NCBI GenBank assembly: GCA_934757255.1
Contig: CAKVLL010000013.1
Location: 1 to 47,484 of the forward strand
From: an uncultured Candidatus Melainabacteria bacterium
GTDB lineage: Bacteria; Cyanobacteriota; Vampirovibrionia; Gastranaerophilales; Gastranaerophilaceae
Direction: 5' to 3'
DNA: 47,484 nt
Part shown: in pieces, positions 26,640-35,876 of the stretch
Position numbering within the stretch: position 1 is the stretch's first letter
Layout: each line of letters opens with the position of its first letter
Made by a program: the position numbers and the translations under genes
The notes under the pieces: model-generated
Databases searched by the model: none
Seen by the model: the letters and a program-made list of their open reading frames with translations, nothing else
Told to the model about the DNA's origin: nothing

Positions 26640-28685
26640 ATGTCTAATCAACTGGAAAATTTAAAAAAGAGTATTAAAAAAGAATACGTTAATAATTTTG
26701 AATTAAACCTGATGCAATCATCAGGTTTTATTCCAGTGGATAAAAGACAAGGTAAACTTTATACTATTATTAGCCAAAAAAATCTCAAAGAAATTGAAAC
26801 AATTAGAAAAACTATTGAATCTAAAATTCAAACTTATGGCCATGTCGAATTTATTCCCGTAGGAGATGCAATCTTTTCCGAAGTGTACGATTATGTTGCA
26901 AAGCTGATAGAAACCCCTCAAGCTGAAACACAAACTACTGAAGAAGCTAAAGAAGTTTCTCCTGAGGAAATGCTTGTTACAATCGGTTGGATACAAAAAG
27001 ACCAACTTGTTGAAGCACAAAAATTAGCGCAAGAAAAAAACGTTCCACTTGATGCAATTTTTTATGAAAAAGATTTTTTAAACTACGAACAAATTGTTGC
27101 TTATTTAAAGAAAAAATTCGGTGTAAATGTTATTTCGAAATCTAATATTCAGGTTGATAAAAGCATTCTAAAAATGCTACCGGATGATTTTATTGAAAAA
27201 AAGAAAACAATCATTATGTCAATGGAGGGTAACAAACTCGCCGTTGCCATGGTTAATCCAAATGATAAATACACAATACGAGAAATTTCATTATCAACCG
27301 GTCGTTCATTAAATGTATATTGTATTCCTTATTTTGAGTATGAGCAGTACTTAAAAGAATACTTTATGCTAAAAAAAACTGAAAAAGCAGCAAAAGAAAC
27401 TGAAAGAATAATTCAAAGTATTGAAGAAGAAGCAGCCCAATTTAATAACGAAGAATCCCTTTGGACTCAAGTAGAGAAAGAACTACAAGATGCAAGCGGT
27501 AATGTTGCAAAATTTGTTTATAAAATCATTACTGATGCTATTGATGCCAAAGCTTCTGATATTCACATTGAACCGAGAATTGGTTATTATGTAGTTAGAG
27601 TCCGTTCTGACGGTATTTTGAAAAAAGTTCTTGAAATCCCTGGAAGTATTGAACAAGCGGTAATTACAAGATTCAAAGTTCTTGCAAGGATGAATATCGC
27701 AGAACACAGACGTCCTCAAGACGGTACATTCTCAATTAAGTATAATGATAGAATGTACGACTTCCGTATAAATACACTTCCTGTATCAGGTAAAGAAAAA
27801 GTTGTTATCCGTATTCTTGCACCGGCTGTTAGTTTAAAAACCGCAGGCGATAAGATGATTATTGCCGGTGCTTCTGACGATGATATCCAAAAAATTCATG
27901 ATATGGTACAATCACCTAACGGAATTATTTTAACTTCTGGACCAACAGGATCCGGTAAAACAACTACATTATATACAATATTAAAAGCTCTTAATAAAGA
28001 AGATGTTAACATTACTACAATTGAAGACCCTATTGAAATTAAGCTTGAAGGTATTAACCAATCACAAGTTAACCCAAAAGCTGATATTACTTTCGCATCT
28101 TGCATGAGAGCGATTTTAAGACAAGACCCCGATATCATTTTGATTGGTGAAATTCGTGACTTTGAAACCTTAGAAGTTGCAATCTCTGCTGCTTTAACCG
28201 GTCACTTAGTATTGAGTACTGTTCACACTAATTCAGCTGCAGCAACTGTTACACGTTTGATTGAAATGGGTGCAAAAGATTATCTTGTTTCGTCAACCTT
28301 AACAGGAGTCATTGCCCAAAGACTTGTTAGAAAACTTTGTGACAAATGCAAAGAGGGCTATTTCCCAACAGAAGAAGAAGTAAAGCATATTTCTACAAAT
28401 CCGGAAGTTCAAAAAGAACTATTAAAAACAAAGCTTTATAAAAAGAAAGGCTGCAAAGAATGTGGCTATTTAGGTTATACCGGACGTCTGGGTATTTATG
28501 AAGTTATGCCAATTTCAAGAGAAATCAAAAAATTAATTGCACAAGGTGCGCATGATATTGAAATTGAAGAAGCTGCTGTTGCGGCTGGTATGAAGACTCT
28601 TAAATTTTCTTGTTTAAAACACATTATGGACGGTGTTACGACAACGAGTGAATTTATTAGAGTTTTAGGTTACGCAAGTGATTAG
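26640..28685 (+). CDS. gspE: Type II secretion/type IV pilus assembly ATPase (GspE/PilB)
   Basis: A 681-aa hexameric motor ATPase. N-terminal MshEN/GspE-N type region (about 100-240), then the ATPase core (about 290-670). Walker A is GPTGSGKTT (about 433-441), the Asp box is around TTIEDPIEIKLEG, Walker B lies in DPDIILIGEIRD, and the His box is THVHTN-like (STVHTNSAAATVTRL). A zinc tetracysteine (CDKC near 566 and CKEC near 604) matches PilB/GspE. It powers pseudopilus or pilus assembly. The long acidic N-terminal extension is typical of PilB. Confidence 0.94.
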   Translation: MSNQLENLKKSIKKEYVNNFELNLMQSSGFIPVDKRQGKLYTIISQKNLKEIETIRKTIESKIQTYGHVEFIPVGDAIFSEVYDYVAKLIETPQAETQTTEEAKEVSPEEMLVTIGWIQKDQLVEAQKLAQEKNVPLDAIFYEKDFLNYEQIVAYLKKKFGVNVISKSNIQVDKSILKMLPDDFIEKKKTIIMSMEGNKLAVAMVNPNDKYTIREISLSTGRSLNVYCIPYFEYEQYLKEYFMLKKTEKAAKETERIIQSIEEEAAQFNNEESLWTQVEKELQDASGNVAKFVYKIITDAIDAKASDIHIEPRIGYYVVRVRSDGILKKVLEIPGSIEQAVITRFKVLARMNIAEHRRPQDGTFSIKYNDRMYDFRINTLPVSGKEKVVIRILAPAVSLKTAGDKMIIAGASDDDIQKIHDMVQSPNGIILTSGPTGSGKTTTLYTILKALNKEDVNITTIEDPIEIKLEGINQSQVNPKADITFASCMRAILRQDPDIILIGEIRDFETLEVAISAALTGHLVLSTVHTNSAAATVTRLIEMGAKDYLVSSTLTGVIAQRLVRKLCDKCKEGYFPTEEEVKHISTNPEVQKELLKTKLYKKKGCKECGYLGYTGRLGIYEVMPISREIKKLIAQGAHDIEIEEAAVAAGMKTLKFSCLKHIMDGVTTTSEFIRVLGYASD

Positions 28686-28708
28686 AATAAACTGAAAACG
28701 AGGATTAT

Positions 28709-29908
28709 ATGCCAATATACACATATACAGCATTAAAACAAGGAAAAGAAGTTGTAACCGGAGAAGTTACAGCATCTAATCTTAAAGATGCGCGTGACGT
28801 TATTCGTAAAATGGGACTAGTTCCCACAAAAGTCAATGAATATACTGATGCGAAAGCAAAGAAAGCTGCTAAATTATCATCACTTTCTTTGAGTGAAAAA
28901 ATTGATTTTATCTCGACGCTGCAAATCTTGTTGACATCAGGTATTCCAGCAGTTGAATCTTTAATGTTTATGGAACAAGAAGCAGCCAGAAAAAAAATCC
29001 GTGACATGGCACGAGTTTTAAAAACACAAATTATGGCAGGTTCAACTTTTGCAGACACTCTTGCAAGATATCCACAAGTTTTCGGTTATATTTTTATCGG
29101 TTTAATTAAAGCCGGTGAAGAATCCGGTGAATTAGAAAAAACTTTAGGTCGTATTAAAGATTTGCTAACTAAACAAGCCAACATTAAAGGTAAAGTTATA
29201 GGTACATTAATGTATCCAGCATTTGTCGTTGTCTTAGCTTTTTGCATTACAATTGTAATGCTTGTGTTTGTATTCCCAGCATTTAAAGAAATGTTTGAAC
29301 AACAAGAAAAAGCCTTGCCTCTTATAACATCTCTTATGATTAATGCTGGAGATTATTTAAAGACTTATTGGTATACAATTCCACTATTTATCATCGCTTT
29401 CATTGCATTTTGCTACATGATGATAAATTGGAAACCGGCAAGAGAATTATTAGACAAAGCTGTTTTAAAAATACCGCTTTTAAACAACTTAATTATGTAT
29501 TCAAATTACTCAAACTTTTTGTCAGTTATGAGTGTATCTTATGACGCAGGTATCCCGATTGTCGACTGCTTGCACTTAGCAGTAATTACACTTACAAACT
29601 CTGTTATGCGTAATAAAATGAGCGGTGCAATCGTAAAAGTTCAACAAGGTTTACAAGTTTCGCAGGCGTTTAAGTCAACCGGTATTGTTCCGAAAATGCT
29701 TCTTTTCATGGTTGCAACAGGTGAACAATCAGGTCGTTTGGGCGATATGCTTGAAAAGGGTGTAAACTTCCTTGATAAAACATTAGATGGTATTATTGAT
29801 ACAATGACAAAAATGATTGAACCGATTATGCTTATTGTAATTGGTAGCATTGTACTTGTAATGGCATTGGCTTTATACCTACCATTGTTCCAATCATACA
29901 TGAGCTAG
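28709..29908 (+). CDS. gspF: Type II secretion/type IV pilus platform protein (GspF/PilC)
   Basis: A 399-aa inner-membrane protein with two GspF domains (about 65-190 and 268-390), each followed by membrane helices (about 165-190, 217-240 and 370-392). Hallmarks are SGIPAVESLMFM, IKAGEESGELEKTL, MLLFMVATGEQSGRLGDML and the final LPLFQSYMS. The ribosome site GAGG precedes the ATG. It anchors the assembly ATPase. Pseudopilin genes (GspG/PilA type) do not follow here, so they lie elsewhere. Confidence 0.93.
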   Translation: MPIYTYTALKQGKEVVTGEVTASNLKDARDVIRKMGLVPTKVNEYTDAKAKKAAKLSSLSLSEKIDFISTLQILLTSGIPAVESLMFMEQEAARKKIRDMARVLKTQIMAGSTFADTLARYPQVFGYIFIGLIKAGEESGELEKTLGRIKDLLTKQANIKGKVIGTLMYPAFVVVLAFCITIVMLVFVFPAFKEMFEQQEKALPLITSLMINAGDYLKTYWYTIPLFIIAFIAFCYMMINWKPARELLDKAVLKIPLLNNLIMYSNYSNFLSVMSVSYDAGIPIVDCLHLAVITLTNSVMRNKMSGAIVKVQQGLQVSQAFKSTGIVPKMLLFMVATGEQSGRLGDMLEKGVNFLDKTLDGIIDTMTKMIEPIMLIVIGSIVLVMALALYLPLFQSYMS

Positions 29909-29923
29909 AAAAAGGACTTTTAG

Positions 29924-30205
29924 ATGGAAAACAACGAGATTTTAGAATTATCGACTTCCGCTTGGCGTGAAAAAGTTTATATTGAAACCGCTGAATTCAT
30001 AATTAGAGGTTATGTTTTTATGCCCAAAATTGGCAAAAGAAACAGACTTTTATCTGAAATTATGAACACCAATAAACAATTTATTGCAGTTAAGAATTGT
30101 ACTCTAGAGTCAAAATTAGTTCCTCAAAGAGAAATTGAATCGCATGAATTTTTACAAGTAAATATTTCAACAATACTTATTATAAGGCCACTAAACGATG
30201 ACTAA
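29924..30205 (+). CDS. Small cytoplasmic protein of unknown function after gspF
   Basis: A 93-aa, mainly beta-strand protein (VYIETAEFIIRGYVFMPKIG, then an LLSEIMNTNKQFIAVKNC stretch). It resembles small domains in which a G-x-v turn is followed by an R-L-S/L-N-x-x-x-x-F loop, seen near pilus genes, but I cannot assign a family firmly. It follows gspF by 15 bp and overlaps the SDR gene by 8 bp, so it is in the secretion operon. A regulatory or assembly accessory role is possible. Confidence 0.6.
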   Translation: MENNEILELSTSAWREKVYIETAEFIIRGYVFMPKIGKRNRLLSEIMNTNKQFIAVKNCTLESKLVPQREIESHEFLQVNISTILIIRPLNDD

Positions 30206-31031
30206 AACTTATGTTATTACCGGTTCAGCATCCGGAATCGGACGCGCATTATTAGAAAAAATAGCAAAAGATAATGTTGTTTTTGCCGGATATAGAAACA
30301 AAGAGCATGAAAAATCCTTAAAAGCAATTTCTCCAAATATTTATCCTTTTTATATTGATTATTCAATACCAGAAACAATTGAACTTGCTACCGAATATTT
30401 AATTTCAAAATGTACAAAAATTGACACTTTAATTAACATTGCGGGATGTGTAGTAGCAGGTCCGATTGAAAAAATTGAACCTGCTGAATTAAAAAGACAA
30501 TTTGACGTAAATGTGTTTGGACATATTGAACTTACGCAAAAATTAATGGACATTTTAGAAAATGGAAAAATTATTAATATAAGCTCTATGTCAAGCTTTG
30601 GAATTTTTCCGTTTATTTCTCCATATTGTGCATCAAAACGCTGTTTAGATATGTTTTTCAATTCACTTCTGATTGAAAACAAAAAGAATATCAAAGTTGT
30701 ATCAATCAAACCTGGTGTTATTGCAACACCACTTTGGGGAAAATCTATTGCTGAAAACTCAAAATACTTTGATAACTGTAAGGGTTACGAAGAAGAAATG
30801 AGATTTATGATTGCAAATGCTCAAAAAAATGAAAAAAAAGGTTTGCCTGTAAACAAAGTCGTAGACGTAATTTTAAAAGCTGATAAGGCAAAAAATCCAA
30901 AACTTTCTTATACAGTTGGACGTGACGCTTTTGTTGCAAGTCTTGTCGCAAAATTACCACAGAATTGGCAAAATAGACTCATAAAATGGGGTTTGAAATC
31001 AAGAGTTAAAGCAAATTATATAAAAAGATAA
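30198..31031 (+). CDS. Short-chain dehydrogenase/reductase
   Basis: A 277-aa classical SDR. The cofactor motif TGSASGIG (8-15), structural NIAG (80-83), a catalytic serine in NISSMSS (127-133) and the YxxxK pair (Y143, K147) are all intact. The loop GYRNK after beta-2 suggests NADPH preference. It overlaps the preceding small gene by 8 bp, so it is co-transcribed with the secretion operon, although its reaction (probably a ketone or retinol-like alcohol) has no clear link to secretion. Confidence 0.85.
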   Translation: MTKTYVITGSASGIGRALLEKIAKDNVVFAGYRNKEHEKSLKAISPNIYPFYIDYSIPETIELATEYLISKCTKIDTLINIAGCVVAGPIEKIEPAELKRQFDVNVFGHIELTQKLMDILENGKIINISSMSSFGIFPFISPYCASKRCLDMFFNSLLIENKKNIKVVSIKPGVIATPLWGKSIAENSKYFDNCKGYEEEMRFMIANAQKNEKKGLPVNKVVDVILKADKAKNPKLSYTVGRDAFVASLVAKLPQNWQNRLIKWGLKSRVKANYIKR

Positions 31032-31035
31032 AAAT

Positions 31036-31332
31036 TTATAAATATTTCATTATTGTATTCATTAAATCATATTTGTTTCTTAAACCACTAAAACGTTCGA
31101 CTTCTTTCCCATTCCTAAATATTAAAAATGTCGGAAAAGAGTGTACGCTGTATCTTATAGCCAGTTCAGCTTCTTTTTCTGTATCAACCTGTCCAATATA
31201 AATTTTGTCTAATTCTTTCAAAACTTCTTCTTGCTTTTTACAATAACTACACCAAGGAGCATAAAATTCTACAAGTTTTAATCCGGTTTTAATCTCTTCG
31301 TTAAAATTTTCTTTTGTTAATGTTTTAAACAT
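31036..31332 (-). CDS. Thioredoxin-like protein
   Basis: A 98-aa thioredoxin fold with the active site WCSYC (27-31) in APWCSYCKKQEE and the cis-proline loop HSFPTFLIF. WCGPC is the classical site, so SY in place of GP implies a different redox potential. Length is close to a minimal thioredoxin. No signal peptide, so cytosolic. Its ribosome site lies inside a hairpin (31335-31366). It converges with the SDR gene. Confidence 0.88.
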   Translation of the reverse strand: MFKTLTKENFNEEIKTGLKLVEFYAPWCSYCKKQEEVLKELDKIYIGQVDTEKEAELAIRYSVHSFPTFLIFRNGKEVERFSGLRNKYDLMNTIMKYL

Positions 31333-31334
31333 AA

Positions 31335-31366
31335 AAATCCCTCCTAATAAAGATTAAGAGGGATTT
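31335..31366 (-). terminator. Hairpin that can terminate the upstream unit and mask the thioredoxin ribosome site
   Basis: A perfect 9-bp stem (31335-31343 with 31358-31366, 14-nt loop) on the minus strand is followed directly by a T-run. Its 3' arm GAGGGATTT contains the Shine-Dalgarno sequence of the thioredoxin gene (AGGAGGGA before the ATG at 31332). It can act as a terminator for the two-gene unit ending at 31388 and, if read through, occlude thioredoxin translation. Confidence 0.6.
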
Positions 31367-31387
31367 AAAAGTTTTTATATTGCCTAA

Positions 31388-32284
31388 TTAGATACGATTT
31401 TTAATCAAAGCATCAACATATTGAATAGCTAATTTTGGAATATCAGCACTTTTAGCTTTTGAACCAACTGCCCTCAAAATTTCTTGAACGGAAATTGTTT
31501 TATGTGGAAGTGATACATATTTTTCTGCAACTTCCTTAATATTTTGCATAGCATTCCATAATGCTTTATTTGGGTCATAAATATCACGACGACTGATATC
31601 AATCAATTTGCCTGCTTTTCTTTTTTCAGATAATAGGTTAATTTCATTTTCATTGTCGTTAATGCATTGTCTTACTTTGTCGCTTGAATCTCTTAGATTA
31701 GCATAATCTTTAAATTGTTTTGTAACATCTTCTAAAGAATCTTTTACTTTATTAAATTTATTTTCCATTACTCTGGAAGAGTCTTCTGTTGTATAACTTC
31801 TGCCAAAATAACTGTTTTTTAAATCATCAGCTCTGCTATAAAACATCTCTGCATCATCATCGAGATTTTTTGTTATACTGGCAACAGCTTTTTCCATGCT
31901 TTCAGCTTTTTCTTTTTTCATTTCCAGAAATTTTTCCAGTTTGTTATTGTAAACTCTCAAGGAATCTTCGCGATTCATTGCAGGAACTTCTGTAATAGTC
32001 TTTCTAACTTTACCGTTATCGTATTCATAATAGAATTCTGTACCTAAAATATCTTTAGCAGATTTTTTTCCATTTTTTTCGGTGTAAATTTTTTCATTGT
32101 CAGGAAGACAAGTTCCAAAAATATCGATACCACTTTGGTTTGCCATTTTAGAATCTATTTCCCAACCATTTTTAGATTCCCAAGCGTATGGACTGTATTC
32201 CATTCTCCAATTTCCACCGTTTTGTGCGGATTTATTCGTAAATAAACCTCTAAAATTTGTATTACTTATTGCATTAATTTTCAT
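31388..32284 (-). CDS. Coiled-coil protein with N-terminal F-x-G motif
   Basis: A 298-aa protein beginning MKINAISNTNFRGLF, the short N-terminal F-x-G signature seen in other proteins of this window. A polar region (about 20-105, rich in Trp, Tyr and Asn) precedes a long charged helical section (about 110-250) with coiled-coil character (KLEKFLEMKKEKAESMEKAV). No signal peptide or membrane segment. It follows its similarly built neighbour by 17 bp, so the two form one unit. Function unknown. Confidence 0.6.
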   Translation of the reverse strand: MKINAISNTNFRGLFTNKSAQNGGNWRMEYSPYAWESKNGWEIDSKMANQSGIDIFGTCLPDNEKIYTEKNGKKSAKDILGTEFYYEYDNGKVRKTITEVPAMNREDSLRVYNNKLEKFLEMKKEKAESMEKAVASITKNLDDDAEMFYSRADDLKNSYFGRSYTTEDSSRVMENKFNKVKDSLEDVTKQFKDYANLRDSSDKVRQCINDNENEINLLSEKRKAGKLIDISRRDIYDPNKALWNAMQNIKEVAEKYVSLPHKTISVQEILRAVGSKAKSADIPKLAIQYVDALIKNRI

Positions 32285-32301
32285 TTTATCAACTCCTATA
32301 A

Positions 32302-33489
32302 TTATCTGATTGTTTTTAAACCGCGAGAATAAAAATAATTTTTCAATTTATCAAAATACGGTATTAAGTCAGCTTTAACTTTTTCAAATTGTTGATTCTG
32401 ATTTGCTAAACTGTTCTTTTTATCGGCTATAATTTGAGGTAAAGCTTTTATGTAATCACTTATTTTTTTAATATATGCTTGATTTTCTTCTGCTTTTTTA
32501 GTAAATTCACCGATTGATTTAGTCAATTTTTCAATATTTTCAAGAACTACATTTTTTTCAGAAGATTCTTTTGACATATTTTTTTCAAATATTGATTTTG
32601 TTTCTTTAAAGTTTTTAGAGGCCTCAGATTCTGATATAAAATTATTATAAGTGTAAGTTTTTGTTCTATCAATTTCCTCATGACCTTCTGAGTTTATTTG
32701 AGCGAGTTTATCTAACGAGTTCAATGTTGCAGCATCGTTAGTTTTATTTTTTTCCAATTGTTCAAGAATTTTTGTGTAATTGTTTTTTCTTTCTTGTAAA
32801 TTTTTTACTTTTTCAGTCAACATCTTATCAATTTCTGTTCTATGATTTAATTCCATTTCTGCTCTTGGAATATCAGCTTCCGAATGTTTAATACTCTCTT
32901 TAATATTTCCTATTTCATACGCCAGACGATCTTTTTTATATCTTAAACCGTCAGATTCTTTTAATATTGCTTCGCAGTTGGCAATGGTTTCTTGGTTGTA
33001 TTTTGCATCGTTTACGTGAGCTTTGAAATATTCAGCATTTCTTCTAGAGTTTTCTCTGTCAAAATCATTCCACGCTTTTTGCTCATATTCTCCAACTGTT
33101 TTGCTGTCAGCCATTTCCAAACGATAGAAATAGTCTTTTGAATCTTTAAATCTTTTTTGAATTTCCCATTTATCTCCATCCGTTCCAAAATATAATTTGC
33201 TAACTTCATGATTTATATCAGGAAATTTTGGTTCATCATCATAAACTACATAATCTACCATTTCTCTAAGATTATCATTAACTTTTTCTAACGGGTCCGC
33301 ATAGTAAATTTTTCCGGTTATGTTTTTGTGAAAACTGTCTAATGTTTTTTCCATACGTCTGCCGGTATGTTCTGCTGCCCATTTATGAGTTTCAGGCGTT
33401 CCATAATAATGACCTTTTTCTTCTACCATGTACCCTTTAAATGCCGGTTTGGAAAAATTTGTACTACTTTTGATGGGTGATATTCTCAT
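32302..33489 (-). CDS. Long coiled-coil protein with N-terminal F-x-G motif
   Basis: A 395-aa protein starting MRISPIKSSTNFSKPAFKG, then an aromatic/polar part (20-135) and a long coiled coil (about 150-380) rich in Lys, Glu and Asn. A very good ribosome site (AAGGAGG, 6 nt from the ATG) lies upstream. First gene of a two-gene leftward unit with 31388-32284. Both proteins open with the same motif and end as coiled coils, so they may assemble together. No family recognised. Confidence 0.6.
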   Translation of the reverse strand: MRISPIKSSTNFSKPAFKGYMVEEKGHYYGTPETHKWAAEHTGRRMEKTLDSFHKNITGKIYYADPLEKVNDNLREMVDYVVYDDEPKFPDINHEVSKLYFGTDGDKWEIQKRFKDSKDYFYRLEMADSKTVGEYEQKAWNDFDRENSRRNAEYFKAHVNDAKYNQETIANCEAILKESDGLRYKKDRLAYEIGNIKESIKHSEADIPRAEMELNHRTEIDKMLTEKVKNLQERKNNYTKILEQLEKNKTNDAATLNSLDKLAQINSEGHEEIDRTKTYTYNNFISESEASKNFKETKSIFEKNMSKESSEKNVVLENIEKLTKSIGEFTKKAEENQAYIKKISDYIKALPQIIADKKNSLANQNQQFEKVKADLIPYFDKLKNYFYSRGLKTIR

Positions 33490-33648
33490 TAATAACCTCC
33501 TTTTTACACATAATTAGAAATTCACTAGATTAGTATATCATTTGCGATATAAAATAATATTTCATCTATATTAGAACAAACATGTTCAAAAGAAAGGTAT
33601 ATTTTAAGAAATATTAAGGAGAATATATTTTTAATTCAAGAATACAAT

Positions 33649-33663
33649 GTGCAATTTTTGCAC
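33649..33663. repeat. REP-like palindrome next to the fliR fragment
   Basis: GTGCAA pairs with TTGCAC around a 3-nt loop. The same stem core occurs in the palindromes at 37932-37953, 38644-38665 and 42032-42161. It abuts the outer end of the duplicated fliR fragment. Confidence 0.5.
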
Positions 33664-33670
33664 TAATAAT

Positions 33671-33951
33671 TTTAATAAATTGTTGCGAATGATAAGAAGA
33701 ATTCTGAAATAACATTAATCAGCATTGGTAAAATCCAAATCATAATCGCAGCACCGAATACAGGTTTGAACAAGAAGCTTAATTGAAAAACGTTTACCTG
33801 AGGCGCAGTTTTAGAAATTACACCAAGAATAATATCTTGACCTAAAGTAGCTAAAAGTACGGGTGAAGCTATTTGCAAGCCCATATAAAGTACATTAGAA
33901 GTAGTTGTTATCAAGTTGATCCATATTGATAATTTTTTCAAGCGGAATAGT
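33671..33951 (-). pseudogene. fliR: Duplicated 3' fragment of fliR
   Basis: About 280 bp nearly identical to the last third of the intact fliR (36241-36521). From LITTTSNVLYMGLQIASPVL to the terminal FLSFATIY the encoded peptide is unchanged (about 80 residues), although roughly a dozen bases differ, all silent. Similarity stops at AAGCGGAATAG, where the GTAG foot of a REP begins; the first codons before LITTT are altered. It lacks the N-terminal membrane segments of FliR and so cannot work alone. Confidence 0.85.
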
Positions 33952-33973
33952 AGGTTGGGCTTTCAAGCCCAAC
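33950..33973 (+). repeat. GTAG-type REP palindrome
   Basis: GTAG (33950-33953) followed by a perfect 9-bp stem (33954-33962 with 33965-33973, 2-nt loop). A related hairpin is at 37739-37758. It marks the exact inner end of the fliR duplication and lies 6 bp after the ATPase stop codon. Confidence 0.65.
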
Positions 33974-33979
33974 AAAATA

Positions 33980-35752
33980 TTAAGTCTTAAAGGAAGCTGC
34001 TCTTAGCGCATTCAATATTGCAATAATTGAAACCCCAACATCAGCAAATACTGCGCCCCACATTGAAACAAAACCTAAACCACCCAAGATTAAGAACAAC
34101 AATTTAACGCAAAGCGCGAAAACAATGTTTTCTTTTGCTATAAGCATCGTCTTTTTTGCCATCTTAATTGCTAAAGCAACTTTTGAAGGCTTGTCGTCCA
34201 TAATAACTACATCGGCCGATTCTATTGCAACATCAGAACCCAAACCACCCATTGCGATACCGACATCTGCACGACTCAGAACCGGTGCATCATTAATGCC
34301 ATCACCAACGAAAATTACACTCCCTTTACTTAAAGCAATTGCATTTTCAAGTCTTTCGACCTTGTCATTTGGCAAAAGTTCTGCATAATATTCGTCAATT
34401 CCGATTTCTGCTGCAACATTTTGTGCAGTTGTTTTAGAATCACCTGTCAACATTTCCGTTTTCAAGCCAAGCTTTTTAATAGCTTCTATCGCAGATTTTG
34501 TATCGTCTTTGATTGTGTCAGCTATTACAATATAGCCTTGATAAACGCCATCTATAGCAACATAAACGACAGTTCCAACATTGTTGATTGGAGTAGTGTT
34601 GACAAGTTTTGCGTTACCAACCAAAATTTCTTTACCATTAACTTTAGCCTTAATTCCATATCCCGCAATTTCTTCTATCTCGTTGTTTGTCGGAATTTCT
34701 GAATTATATTTATCTTTATAAGCTTCTCTAATCGCTTCCGCTATCGGATGCGGCGAAGCAGCTTCCGATAGCGCTGCAAAGCGCAACAAATCAGGATTAT
34801 CAGAAGAAATTTCAACAACTTTAAAATTACCTTTCGTCAATGTGCCTGTTTTATCAAAAATAGCAACTTTTGCCTTTGATAAGATTTCAATATAACTGCT
34901 ACCTTTAATCAAAATCCCTTTGGAAGATGCTCCACCAATTCCTGCAAAAAAGCTCAAAGGTATTGAGATTACAAGCGCACATGGACAAGAAATTACAAGA
35001 AACGTTAACGCTCTTTCGATATAAAATGGCGGAATGCAAGCGATAATGCAGGCAATAATTACAACCGCCGGAGTATAGTAGCGTGCAAATCTTGTTATAA
35101 AGTTTTCTGTTTTTGCTTTCTTTGAAGATGCGCTTTCTACAAGTTCCAAAATTTTTGCAACAGTAGATTCGCCAAACGCTTTTGTCACTTTGACTTCAAG
35201 AAGTCCGTTAAGATTGATGCAGCCGCTAATAACTTCATCTCCAATTTCAACACTTTTAGGCAAAGATTCACCTGTCAAAGCTGAAGTATCAAGAGAGGCT
35301 TTTCCGGAAACAACAATACCATCAAGCGGAATCTTTTCACCAGTTTTAACTGTTATAATATCTCCAATTTTAACTTCTGTCGGAGAAACTTTTTCACCAT
35401 TCAAGTTTGCATAATCAGGGCGAATATCCATCAATGCAGCGATTGAGTCTTTTGATTTATCAACCGCTTTATCTTGCATATATTCGCCAATTTGGTACAA
35501 AATCATTACCATAACAGCTTCCGGAAACTCTTTTATACAAATCGCGCCGACTGTTGCAAGTGACATCAAAAAGTTTTCGTCAAAAACCTGACCTTTAAAA
35601 ATATTTCTCATTGCACGCAGCAAAACATCAACGCCAACAATCAAATAAGCAACTAAAAAAAGTGGCTTAAATATATAACCTAAACCAAACAAAATAAGCC
35701 CTGCAACTATTCGTGGGATAACAAATGTATTAGTTTCTTCGCGTTCGCACAT
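33980..35752 (-). CDS. zntA: Zn/Cd/Pb-exporting P-type ATPase (ZntA/CadA/ZiaA type)
   Basis: A 590-aa P1B-type ATPase. Motifs: TGES (160-163), the metal-binding CPC in SCPCALVIS (256-258), DKTGT with the phosphorylated Asp (300-304), HP (335-336), TGDSKTTA (436-443) and GDGINDAP (483-490). The ADVG of the last membrane helix pair matches the zinc/cadmium/lead subgroup. It has no N-terminal heavy-metal-binding domain, shorter than ZntA (about 730 aa). AAGGAG lies upstream of the ATG. Divergent from an ArsR/SmtB regulator with matching operators, so it is very probably induced by zinc or cadmium. Confidence 0.92.
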   Translation of the reverse strand: MCEREETNTFVIPRIVAGLILFGLGYIFKPLFLVAYLIVGVDVLLRAMRNIFKGQVFDENFLMSLATVGAICIKEFPEAVMVMILYQIGEYMQDKAVDKSKDSIAALMDIRPDYANLNGEKVSPTEVKIGDIITVKTGEKIPLDGIVVSGKASLDTSALTGESLPKSVEIGDEVISGCINLNGLLEVKVTKAFGESTVAKILELVESASSKKAKTENFITRFARYYTPAVVIIACIIACIPPFYIERALTFLVISCPCALVISIPLSFFAGIGGASSKGILIKGSSYIEILSKAKVAIFDKTGTLTKGNFKVVEISSDNPDLLRFAALSEAASPHPIAEAIREAYKDKYNSEIPTNNEIEEIAGYGIKAKVNGKEILVGNAKLVNTTPINNVGTVVYVAIDGVYQGYIVIADTIKDDTKSAIEAIKKLGLKTEMLTGDSKTTAQNVAAEIGIDEYYAELLPNDKVERLENAIALSKGSVIFVGDGINDAPVLSRADVGIAMGGLGSDVAIESADVVIMDDKPSKVALAIKMAKKTMLIAKENIVFALCVKLLFLILGGLGFVSMWGAVFADVGVSIIAILNALRAASFKT

Positions 35753-35771
35753 GATGTTCTCCTTTTCTTAC

Positions 35772-35801
35772 ATTATAGTTGAACAACTGTTCAACTGTCA
35801 A
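35772..35801 (-). promoter_or_regulatory. zntA promoter with SmtB operator between -35 and -10
   Basis: On the minus strand TTGACA (35796-35801), an 18-nt spacer, then TATAAT (35772-35777). A perfect 9-2-9 palindrome, AGTTGAACA-AC-TGTTCAACT (35777-35796), fills the spacer. The TGAACA half-site is the type used by SmtB/ZiaR/CadC repressors, whose binding would block RNA polymerase. Confidence 0.8.
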
Positions 35802-35839
35802 CATGCAAAAGCGCGTCTTTTTACAAAAGTTAATACAAT

Positions 35840-35869
35840 TTGACATTTGAACAAGTATTCAACTATAAT
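35840..35869 (+). promoter_or_regulatory. smtB promoter with its own SmtB operator
   Basis: TTGACA (35840-35845), an 18-nt spacer, TATAAT (35864-35869). An imperfect 9-2-9 palindrome of TTGAACA-AG-TATTCAA type (35845-35864) lies between. It is the mirror image of the zntA promoter layout, implying repression of both directions. Confidence 0.8.
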
Positions 35870-35876
35870 ATATTAT

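Noticed and set aside
33672..33941. Possible 89-aa membrane protein
   Set aside because: It is the C-terminal third of FliR with altered first codons; no ribosome site, so treated as a gene fragment.
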